From Candidatus Borrarchaeota archaeon (lineage in GTDB: Archaea > Asgardarchaeota > Sifarchaeia > Borrarchaeales > Borrarchaeaceae), in assembly GCA_016840645.1 (NCBI GenBank), contig JAEORY010000218.1, positions 1 through 6,728 of the forward strand: 6,728 nucleotides of DNA, read 5' to 3'. The translations under genes were made by a program, and so were the position numbers. This document shows, in pieces, positions 1 to 4,834 of this stretch (positions within the stretch are counted from its first letter, which is position 1; each line of letters starts with the position of its first letter). The notes under the pieces are model-generated. The model did no database searches, was not told the origin of the DNA, and was given only the letters and a program-made list of their open reading frames with translations.

Positions 1-2
1 GC

Positions 3-104
3 ATTTTTGGAACTCTGCTATTTTTAATGATCATTTTTTACTCCAGTAAAAAGGTCGTTAGTGTTATAATTATATTAAATATTCTTAATTTGGAGGAATT
101 ATGA
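3..104 (+). CDS. Possible 3' end of a membrane-protein gene (partial)
   Basis: This frame is open from the left edge to a TGA at 102-104, which overlaps the ATG of the next gene in an ATGA arrangement typical of phage operons. The translated tail is very hydrophobic (GTLLFLMIIFY, then SSKK, then VVSVIIILNIL) and would fit a transmembrane segment followed by a short basic turn and a second hydrophobic stretch. Against it, AT-rich noncoding DNA readily gives hydrophobic open frames of this size, and the same bases hold two palindromes and a promoter-like box. No family is recognisable. Only about 33 codons are visible, so this is a tentative call. Confidence 0.25.
   Translation: MFGTLLFLMIIFYSSKKVVSVIIILNILNLEEL
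26..52. repeat. Two abutting palindromes upstream of the first small gene
   Basis: AATGATCATT (26-35) is a perfect 10-base palindrome. It runs directly into TTTTTACT-CC-AGTAAAAA (35-52), whose 8-base arms match perfectly around a 2-base centre. As RNA the second could fold into a 7-bp stem with a TCCA loop, but no U-run follows on the + strand, so it is not a standard terminator in that direction. The position, 13 bases before a TATAAT-like box, would suit an operator or a boundary between transcription units. Function is unknown. Confidence 0.5.
65..70 (+). promoter_or_regulatory. TATAAT box, candidate promoter for the 78-aa gene
   Basis: TATAAT lies 30 bases before the ATG at 101. It could be a sigma70-type -10 element or a phage late promoter; no convincing -35 hexamer is seen at the right distance. 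Similar TATAATA-like boxes precede the genes at 432 and 6098. Such boxes also occur inside genes here, so support is weak. Confidence 0.35.
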
Positions 105-337
105 CAAGAAAAAAGAGTTCTGCATCTGCTCGCGCCGCTGTTTCAGAAGAAGGTGCAACAGAATGCTGTGCAAAATGTGAAAGTGATATCGCAGTTCTCA
201 GAAAAGAGATAGCTGCACTTAAGAAAGAATTGGCAAAGAAGCCTGCAGGTGGATCTGACCCTAGAGTAGATCAAGTTGTTCAAATTTTAAAAATACTTGG
301 AAATGAAAGATTATTAAAGAAAACTGGTCTTCTATAA
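101..337 (+). CDS. Small Cys-containing coiled-coil protein, 78 aa, unknown function
   Basis: I recognise no named family. The start is well supported by a GGAGG Shine-Dalgarno sequence at 92-96, four bases before the ATG. The protein has three parts. Residues 1-20 are a basic, Ser/Ala-rich leader (TRKKSSASARAA). A CCxxC cluster at 22-26 could bind metal or form disulfides. A short coiled coil follows at about 29-47, with Ile30, Leu33, Ile37, Leu40 and Leu44 in heptad spacing. After a Pro-Ala-Gly-Gly hinge, residues 53-78 form a second likely helix ending in a basic, Leu-rich tail. Small proteins of the form 'cysteines, then coiled coil, then DPRVD' are, from memory, common in marine phage structural regions. 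It may form a small oligomer or act as an assembly factor; that is inference. Confidence 0.75.
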   Translation: MTRKKSSASARAAVSEEGATECCAKCESDIAVLRKEIAALKKELAKKPAGGSDPRVDQVVQILKILGNERLLKKTGLL

Positions 338-340
338 TAT
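333..340 (+). promoter_or_regulatory. TATAATAT box, candidate promoter for the 162-aa virion gene
   Basis: TATAATAT overlaps the stop codon of the preceding gene (TAA at 335-337) and is followed by the 345-419 leader and the gene at 432. If used, the transcript would start near 350 and carry the hairpin leader. The match to other intergenic boxes in this window is the only support. Confidence 0.3.
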
Positions 341-354
341 AATTATGAACAAGC

Positions 355-393
355 CTGATGCTTAGCATAAAGCCGACCTCGCCGGTGCATCAG
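355..393 (+). promoter_or_regulatory. Hairpin-forming leader upstream of the 162-aa gene
   Basis: CTGATGC (355-361) pairs perfectly with GCATCAG (387-393). Inside, GCCG (372-375) can pair with CGGT (383-386) with one G-T wobble, leaving a 10-base bulge on the 5' side. The segment is visibly richer in G and C than its surroundings (about half, in otherwise AT-rich DNA). No U-run follows, so it is not an intrinsic terminator; an RNA stability or translation-control element is possible. An alternative pairing, ATGCTT (358-363) with AAGCAT (394-399), excludes the first stem. Confidence 0.4.
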
Positions 394-431
394 AAGCATG
401 CGAACAAGTCAACTCATAAAAGGAGAAAATT

Positions 432-920
432 ATGCCAAAAGTAGTAGTAACAGACGCAAGAGGCCTCGTGCAGGAAACAGGCGCTGGTATTGAAATTTTA
501 ACACACGGGGCAGTAGGCACAAAGTTTACTTCTGCAACAACTTTAATTAATGTAGGAGCTAACGACACAGCACTTACAATTGTACAACCTGCTAATACTT
601 TATTAGTTGATGTTGGTGTGGTTTTAACAAAAGCTATTGCTGGTTCATCTGGTATTGTTCAAGTAAAAGTAGGAACTACTAACGATGGTGCTCAGATTTG
701 CGCAGCATCAGATTTAATGTCAGGAGCTACGGCTGCTGCTGTAGGTTCTGGCATTTCTCTTGTAAATAAGAGCGAAGGTGCTGCAACTCTTTCTTTTGCT
801 GCAAACTCACCTCAGTATACAGCTACTGAGAGAACTTTACACATCAGAATTGAAGCAAGTGCAGCAATTACTGCTGGTGAAGCTGTTGCCTTTATTAAGT
901 ACATGAAACTACCTGCATAA
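432..920 (+). CDS. Probable virion structural (surface/decoration-type) protein, 162 aa
   Basis: The ATG is preceded by AGGAG at 421-425 with a 6-base gap, an excellent ribosome site. The protein is rich in Ala, Thr, Gly and Val, has no Trp and a single Cys (about residue 91), and reads as alternating short beta strands and turns. There is no signal peptide or membrane segment. The start (VVVTDARGLVQETGAGIE) and the end (YTATERTLHIRIEASAAIT, then AFIKYMKL) match the style of small beta-sandwich virion proteins common in marine phage structural modules. The strong ribosome site, private leader and strong terminator just downstream suggest abundant expression, as expected for a capsid-surface protein. 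The virion role is inferred; the exact location, such as head decoration versus tail or fibre, cannot be told. Confidence 0.6.
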   Translation: MPKVVVTDARGLVQETGAGIEILTHGAVGTKFTSATTLINVGANDTALTIVQPANTLLVDVGVVLTKAIAGSSGIVQVKVGTTNDGAQICAASDLMSGATAAAVGSGISLVNKSEGAATLSFAANSPQYTATERTLHIRIEASAAITAGEAVAFIKYMKLPA

Positions 921-945
921 AGAAAAATATTTTCTTTAAACAACT

Positions 946-979
946 CAAGCAGCTCTTTTTAGGGCTGCTTGTTTTGTTT
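946..979 (+). terminator. Strong rho-independent terminator
   Basis: CAAGCAGCTC (946-955) pairs with GGGCTGCTTG (962-971), giving a 10-bp stem with one T-G wobble and a six-base TTTTTA loop. It is followed by TTTTGTTT (972-979). It lies 25 bases after the stop of the 162-aa gene and closes the first transcription unit. A weaker AT-only palindrome, AGAAAA-ATA-TTTTCT (921-935), sits directly after the stop codon and may help protect the 3' end. Confidence 0.9.
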
Positions 980-1009
980 CTAGGACACTTTAAACGCAAA
1001 CCACCTATC

Positions 1010-1017
1010 TATATTAG
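1010..1017 (+). promoter_or_regulatory. Weak TATATTAG box, possible promoter of the four-gene block
   Basis: Because a strong terminator lies just upstream, the next genes need their own promoter or read-through. TATATTAG is the only TATA-like element in the 68 bases between the terminator and the GTG at 1048, and lies about 30 bases before that start, a distance like that of the other candidates. The match to the other boxes is poor. Confidence 0.2.
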
Positions 1018-1047
1018 CAAGCAAACAATGTTTAACAGGAGTCATCT

Positions 1048-1776
1048 GTGAAGGTCCCAGCAGCCCTTTTAAGAGAGATCATTGCCTCACTTGTGGATGA
1101 AGAAATAAGAAAGGTCAAAGGTGGCTACAAAGTCTATCCAAAGAAGCCGCAAAAAGGCAGAAAAACTCGAAGAGCACTTTCTAAGAAACCTATGTCGCGT
1201 GAAAAAGCATTACGTCAGCTCCGAGCAGTTGAGCGTAACAAAGCTCTTAGCGAAGGAAACTCAGACGATGGGTATTCTATACCATCAGAAGAAGTTGACA
1301 AAGCCATTGACAGAGCATTAAAGTTTTTTGGTTTAGATAGCAATCAGTTTCTTAAAAACTACCTTAGAGAAATCGCAAGAGTTGAGTCTGGTGGTGACCC
1401 AACAGGGGGAAGTTCTTTTACACATCACAAAGTAAATCCATTTCAGCTAACAAATTCTTCTATTAATAACTCTAAAACTAATATAAATTTAAAAAAGTGG
1501 AGATCTATTTTTTTTGAAAATAGAAAAAAGCTGTCTGGAATAGAAGATGGACTCAAGATAGAAGATTACGACAATAGTCAAATTAAAGAAAATATTAAAT
1601 CAGGTGCGATATTTGCGCTTTTACATGTTTTGCACATGACACGATCTTTTTCTCCAGATAATATAAAAGAACTACCTTCGATGAAAGAAAGAGCACAAAT
1701 GTGGAAAAGAAGATACAATTCTAGCCTCGGCGGCGGCGCTGTGGATCACTATTTAAGGAAAAATAATGAAAATTAG
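1048..1776 (+). CDS. Lysozyme/lytic transglycosylase-like virion protein with targeting-type N-terminus, 242 aa
   Basis: The GTG start has AGGAG at 1037-1041, six bases upstream. It also gives an N-terminus (MKVPAALLREII) that aligns without gaps to those of the next two proteins. Residues 26-67 are a basic segment (GYKVYPKK, then KKPMSREKALRQLRAVE) of a type seen in many viral proteins. From about 82 to 236 the protein resembles lysozyme-like transglycosylases: ARVESGG at 110-116 with Glu113 as likely catalytic acid, NPFQLT at 130-135 in the place of the family's G-x-x-Q-[IL] strand, a helix SGAIFALLHVL at 185-195, and RAQMWKRRYN followed by GGGAVDHYL at 215-236. It would cut peptidoglycan. 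There is no secretion signal, holin or other lysis gene nearby and it sits among structural genes, so a virion-borne enzyme is likelier than an endolysin. Activity is unproven; the overlap with the next gene is 11 bases. Confidence 0.7.
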   Translation: MKVPAALLREIIASLVDEEIRKVKGGYKVYPKKPQKGRKTRRALSKKPMSREKALRQLRAVERNKALSEGNSDDGYSIPSEEVDKAIDRALKFFGLDSNQFLKNYLREIARVESGGDPTGGSSFTHHKVNPFQLTNSSINNSKTNINLKKWRSIFFENRKKLSGIEDGLKIEDYDNSQIKENIKSGAIFALLHVLHMTRSFSPDNIKELPSMKERAQMWKRRYNSSLGGGAVDHYLRKNNEN

Positions 1777-2113
1777 TAGAAAAAATCTTAGAGGTCTTAT
1801 TTTTGAAACGATTAAAAAGCAAATAAAAGAAGACACTGTTGATAACGTTATTAAGCAAAGTCAAGAAAAAATTGGTGATCACGTTTCAGGTGGTATGAGT
1901 AAAAAATTTGAGTCAATGTCTCTTAGAGCTGCTCTTGGAGAAATTTCAAAAATACATAAAAAAGATATTGAAGATATAATGATAGAATTTGACATAGGTG
2001 TAAAAGAAGAAATGGAGCATACAGATTCTATTTTAATAGCATGTGAAATTGCTTTAGATCACCTCGTAGAAGCGGGCGATTACTATACAAGACTGGAGGC
2101 AGCCGGTCTATGA
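1766..2113 (+). CDS. DUF5661-like protein with targeting-type N-terminus, 115 aa
   Basis: The ATG lies inside the end of the previous gene (11-base overlap) with AAGGA at 1755-1759, so translation is probably coupled. The C-terminal part, about residues 78-115, carries the pattern G-x-x-x-E-x-E-H-T, then E-I-A-L-D-H-L, then D-Y-Y-T-R-L. I recognise this from memory as DUF5661, a small helical domain of unknown function found in phages and bacteria. Residues 1-25 form an amphipathic, basic helix (MKISRKNLRGLIFETIKKQI) matching the starts of the neighbouring proteins, and the middle is charged and helical. There are no cysteines, membrane segments or catalytic motifs. The conserved His, Asp and Tyr residues could bind metal or a partner, but no function is known. 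Confidence 0.7.
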   Translation: MKISRKNLRGLIFETIKKQIKEDTVDNVIKQSQEKIGDHVSGGMSKKFESMSLRAALGEISKIHKKDIEDIMIEFDIGVKEEMEHTDSILIACEIALDHLVEAGDYYTRLEAAGL

Positions 2114-2538
2114 AACTCATAATGGAATCGTGGAGAAAATTTCTTAAAGAAGCTGCTAAAGGTCTTGTGTGTCCTGCTGCAGCTAAAGATATAGAACTAA
2201 ACACAAAAAATAGAGACAGTACTATTAAAAAATTTATGTATGGTCCGCTAAACATAGATGAGCCTGGTAATTACTGGCAAAAAGTTGCTAAAAAATGGAA
2301 AACAACCGAAAAAGCAGCAAAAAAGTCCTTATGCGGAAATTGTGTTGCTTTTGATATTAGCCCAAGAATGAAAGAGTGTATGCCTGGAGAAATATCAGAC
2401 AAAGACGGAGAATTAGGATATTGCTGGATGCATCATTTTAAGTGTCACTCAGCTAGAACTTGCACGACATGGGCAAGCGGCGGCCCCATTAAAGAAAATA
2501 GCGTGTCAAAAGAATGGCAAGAAAAATCAGATAAATAG
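2110..2538 (+). CDS. Cys-cluster (metal or Fe-S binding?) phage protein with targeting-type N-terminus, 142 aa
   Basis: The ATG overlaps the previous stop as ATGA, with TGGAGG at 2094-2099 ten bases upstream. A second in-frame ATG at 2122 (MESWRKFLKEA) has no ribosome site but would give a T4-like leader register. Residues 1-16 look like the starts of the two preceding proteins. The core, about residues 44-127, runs from YGPLN and NYWQKVAKKW into a cysteine cluster: Cys75, 78, 90, 105, 112 and 118, spaced C-x2-C-x11-C-x14-C-x6-C-x5-C, with His108, 109 and 113 among them (CGNCVAFDISPRM, GYCWMHHFKCHSARTC). A further Cys is at 21. I recall this arrangement from other uncharacterised phage proteins but know no name for it. 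Zinc or an iron-sulfur cluster is plausible; redox function is only a guess. Confidence 0.7.
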   Translation: MKLIMESWRKFLKEAAKGLVCPAAAKDIELNTKNRDSTIKKFMYGPLNIDEPGNYWQKVAKKWKTTEKAAKKSLCGNCVAFDISPRMKECMPGEISDKDGELGYCWMHHFKCHSARTCTTWASGGPIKENSVSKEWQEKSDK

Positions 2539-2546
2539 GAGAAGAA

Positions 2547-2942
2547 ATGAGCTTAAATAATCCAAAACCAGGACTTGGGTTTGTACCTGAATATCAAGTT
2601 AGCAGCTGGCCTTATTTGACTAGCTCAGATATTAGCGATGAAGTAAAAGAAATTAAGTTTCCTGGTGTCACAAGATGGCTAGTCATTCATAATGAAGCAC
2701 ATGGCTCATCAAAAACTTTGAAATTGGGCTTTACAGAAAACTGTTTTCTTCCTTCTAACTCTAATTTTATGACACTTCATGCAGGAGAAATTACTCCTAG
2801 ATTTGAAGTTAAATGTACGTCTTTATTTATAAGTTCTTCTGACAGCAATGTTACTTTTGATGTTTTTGCAGGCTACACAGCAATCGATAAAGATCAATTT
2901 CCAATTTTGACTGCATCGAACGGATTTGAAGGCGTCGGATAA
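2547..2942 (+). CDS. Small beta-rich virion-type protein, 131 aa
   Basis: AGGAG at 2537-2541 overlaps the preceding stop codon and sits five bases before the ATG, so the gene belongs to the same operon. The protein has no signal, membrane or coiled-coil segment. It reads as a compact beta sandwich: a Gly/Pro-rich start (NPKPGLGFVPEYQVSSWPYL), strands such as KEIKFPGVTRWLVIHN (35-49), KTLKLGFTENCF (56-67) and SNVTFDVFAGYTAI (100-113). This layout resembles small head-surface or tail-associated proteins of marine phages and is followed directly by neck genes. In T4 the gene just before 13 is the whisker fibritin wac, but this protein lacks the long coiled coil of fibritin. The virion role is inferred from fold style and position. 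Confidence 0.6.
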   Translation: MSLNNPKPGLGFVPEYQVSSWPYLTSSDISDEVKEIKFPGVTRWLVIHNEAHGSSKTLKLGFTENCFLPSNSNFMTLHAGEITPRFEVKCTSLFISSSDSNVTFDVFAGYTAIDKDQFPILTASNGFEGVG

Positions 2943-2968
2943 TTTTTGTCAATCAAAACTCTCGAGAA

Positions 2969-2979
2969 TATATATAAAG
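2969..2979 (+). promoter_or_regulatory. TATATATAAAG box, candidate late promoter of the neck-gene block
   Basis: This element lies in the 60-base gap between the 131-aa gene and the gp13-like gene, about 23 bases before the GTG at 3003. TATAAAG at 2973-2979 is close to the T4 late-promoter core TATAAATA, which needs no -35 element. The position is good, but the DNA is AT-rich. Confidence 0.4.
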
Positions 2980-3002
2980 ACTAACCTTGTCTGGAGACTT
3001 TT

Positions 3003-4157
3003 GTGGCAACATTTACTACTACGACTGCACCCACACCCTTCGGAATATTTGACGCTGACTCTGATTTTTCTACAGAAGCAGATCAAATGGTTACATTTGT
3101 TAAAAGAAAACTAGGCGACGATGTCCTAAGCGTTGAGCTCACAAAAAAGCAAATTTGGGGCAACATGGAAGAGTCTTCTCTAGAATACAGTTCCATTTTA
3201 AATCAATATCAAGCAAAGTCACAGCTTGTTAATTTTCTCGGTTTTGCTACAGGTTCTATGACCGGTGCAGAAGAAAAATATGTGCGTGATAATCTTGAGT
3301 ACTTAACAAGATTTGCTGAGCCTTATGCTATGGAAGCAGGGGTCGGAGGATCTTACAATACAAGGTCTGGTTCAATTGAACTAGAAATTGGTCGGCAAGA
3401 CTATGACCTTTACACAGAGTTAAAAGATGAAAGCGGTACAGCAATTTTTGACAATTCTAAAGGAAAGCTTAAGATTGTTGAAATGTTTCATTTTAACCCA
3501 CAGGCAGCATATAGATTTTTTGATACAACATCAGCTATCAATTATCTTAACAATGAGTTTTCTTTTGAGTCTTTTACTCCAGAAACTATTTTTTATGTTC
3601 TTCCTGTTTTTGAAGATATTTTAAGAGCAGGCCAGCTTGACCTTTCTAACAGAGTAAGAAGATCAAATTATTCTTATGAAGTATCTGGTACCAAAATTAG
3701 AATTTTTCCTACGCCTACCACAGATACAAAAAAGCTTTGGGTTCGTGTAAGACAGTATGCAGACCCAATGGATCCTGCGTATAAAGACGAAATGATTCAT
3801 GGAGTCTCAAATATGTCAAATATACCTTTTGGTAATTTGACTTATTCAAGAATTAACTCAATTGGAAAGCAGTGGATTAGACAATACACACTTGCGCTTT
3901 CTAAAGAGCAATTAGGGCTAATTAGATCTAAGTTTGGTAATATACCAATTCCAGGCGGCGACGTTTCACTAAACGGCGGAGACTTAATTAGCCAAGGACG
4001 CGAAGATCAAAAAGATTTAAAAACTCAGTTAAAAGAAATGCTTGACACAATGACTTATGACAAGTTGGTAGAGATTCAGTCAACAAGAGCTGAACAGATG
4101 AACAAACAGTTGCGTTACATTCCAATGCCTATAGGTAAGGCAATAATCATGGGGTAA
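3003..4157 (+). CDS. gp13: Neck protein, T4 gp13-like, 384 aa
   Basis: In T4, gp13 and gp14 form the neck that closes the DNA-filled head and lets the tail attach. The N-terminal part matches that family: VKRKLGDDVLSVELTKKQI at about 33-51 parallels the RRLG...VELT...QI opening of T4 gp13, followed by the helix with EESSLEYSS. A conserved-looking C-terminal block at about 290-345 (WIRQYTLALSKEQLG, IRSKFGNIPIPG, then the SQGREDQKDLK helix) also fits. A Ser/Gly-rich stretch and beta segments fill the middle. At 384 residues it is longer than T4 gp13 (309). The GTG start is chosen from GGAG at 2993-2996, six bases upstream. The order, directly before gp14- and gp15-like genes, supports the call. 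The C-terminus RYIPMPIGKAIIMG ends three bases before the next ATG. Confidence 0.8.
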   Translation: MATFTTTTAPTPFGIFDADSDFSTEADQMVTFVKRKLGDDVLSVELTKKQIWGNMEESSLEYSSILNQYQAKSQLVNFLGFATGSMTGAEEKYVRDNLEYLTRFAEPYAMEAGVGGSYNTRSGSIELEIGRQDYDLYTELKDESGTAIFDNSKGKLKIVEMFHFNPQAAYRFFDTTSAINYLNNEFSFESFTPETIFYVLPVFEDILRAGQLDLSNRVRRSNYSYEVSGTKIRIFPTPTTDTKKLWVRVRQYADPMDPAYKDEMIHGVSNMSNIPFGNLTYSRINSIGKQWIRQYTLALSKEQLGLIRSKFGNIPIPGGDVSLNGGDLISQGREDQKDLKTQLKEMLDTMTYDKLVEIQSTRAEQMNKQLRYIPMPIGKAIIMG

Positions 4158-4160
4158 ATT

Positions 4161-4832
4161 ATGGGTAGATTTTTTATCACTCCTAGAGAGATAAACTTTA
4201 TCAATGACGTAGCTAAAGAACTTGTAAAAGATGTTGTGGGGCAAAAAATTTATTATTTTCCAATATCTGAAGTCAAATCAAAAGTTCACGATGTTTATGA
4301 AGAATCTCCGGACAAAGTTTTTGAAAATCCAATAGAGATAGATTGCTTAGTAAAGTATCAGCCACAGGAAATTAGAACAAATAGATTTGGTTCTGAAGAA
4401 TACTATACAGTAGAGGCTTATGTTCAGTCAAGAGACTTGCTAGACAAAGGAATTGAAGTGCTTGAAGGTGATTTCTTTTCATACGGTTCTACGTTCTTTG
4501 AAGTAATTAAAGGTCCTTCTTCAGATATCATCTTTGGTCAAATTGAACACAAAAGTTATATTACAATTACTGGTAAGCAGTCCAGAAAAGGTCAATTTTT
4601 GGCGAAAATATTTGGCCCAACTTCGGAAGTATATTCAGATAGTGATGCTGTGCAAGATACTTTTGTTCAGCAGAGAGGATTTAAAAAGAATAGACTGGGT
4701 GAAACAGGAGACATTAGACAACTAAGAGAAAACGGTGTTTTAGATAATCCTATTAGCGGTCCCAAAGAAGTTTCACCGAAAGGAGACCCAAGAGGCGTAG
4801 GGTCATCTTTCTATGACGAAGAGGGTGATTGA
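4161..4832 (+). CDS. gp14: Neck protein, T4 gp14-like, 223 aa
   Basis: This would be the second neck component, working with the gp13-like protein to seal the head and receive the tail. Supporting features are the early GQKIYYFPISEV segment (27-38), an acidic linker with a predicted loop (EESPDKVFENPIEIDCLVKY, 47-66), and EGDFFSYGSTFFEVIKG (102-118) followed by QIEHKSYITITGK. This corresponds to the 'regard-and-rewrite' beta core of T4 gp14, where a short EGD-type turn precedes a strand with F-E-[IV]. A flexible, charged tail (about 165-223) ends in SSFYDEEGD. T4 gp14 is 256 aa, so the length fits. Only three bases separate it from the previous stop; the ribosome site is a modest GGGG at 4151-4154, so coupling to the gene before it is likely. 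Family assignment rests on pattern and gene order, and alignment would settle it. Confidence 0.7.
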   Translation: MGRFFITPREINFINDVAKELVKDVVGQKIYYFPISEVKSKVHDVYEESPDKVFENPIEIDCLVKYQPQEIRTNRFGSEEYYTVEAYVQSRDLLDKGIEVLEGDFFSYGSTFFEVIKGPSSDIIFGQIEHKSYITITGKQSRKGQFLAKIFGPTSEVYSDSDAVQDTFVQQRGFKKNRLGETGDIRQLRENGVLDNPISGPKEVSPKGDPRGVGSSFYDEEGD

Positions 4833-4834
4833 TT

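Noticed and set aside
345..419. tRNA or other known RNA gene in the GC-richer leader
   Set aside because: No cloverleaf, T-loop GTTCRA-type sequence or CCA end is present; only simple hairpins are seen.
362..568. 68-codon open frame on the - strand
   Set aside because: It overlaps the well-supported 162-aa gene, lacks a ribosome site and resembles no family; it is an antisense shadow.
1121..1321. Second + strand frame within the lysozyme-like gene
   Set aside because: It is fully contained in the real gene, has no ribosome site, and the overlapped frame has clear domain motifs.
1482..1488. TATAAAT, a near-perfect T4 late promoter core
   Set aside because: It lies inside the lysozyme-like gene with no suitable start downstream. 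It shows how easily such boxes arise here by chance.
2028..2255. 75-codon hydrophobic open frame on the - strand
   Set aside because: It lies across two coupled + strand genes. The hydrophobic look comes from reading Lys/Glu-rich codons backwards.
2335..2465. High-potential iron-sulfur protein (HiPIP) assignment
   Set aside because: The C-x2-C start and the G-Y-C segment are reminiscent, but the number and spacing of cysteines do not fit that family.
2122..2538. Alternative ATG start for the Cys-cluster protein
   Set aside because: It has no ribosome site, whereas 2110 has TGGAGG and an ATGA overlap, and its N-terminus aligns with those of its neighbours. It is kept as a possibility because of the T4-like leader register.
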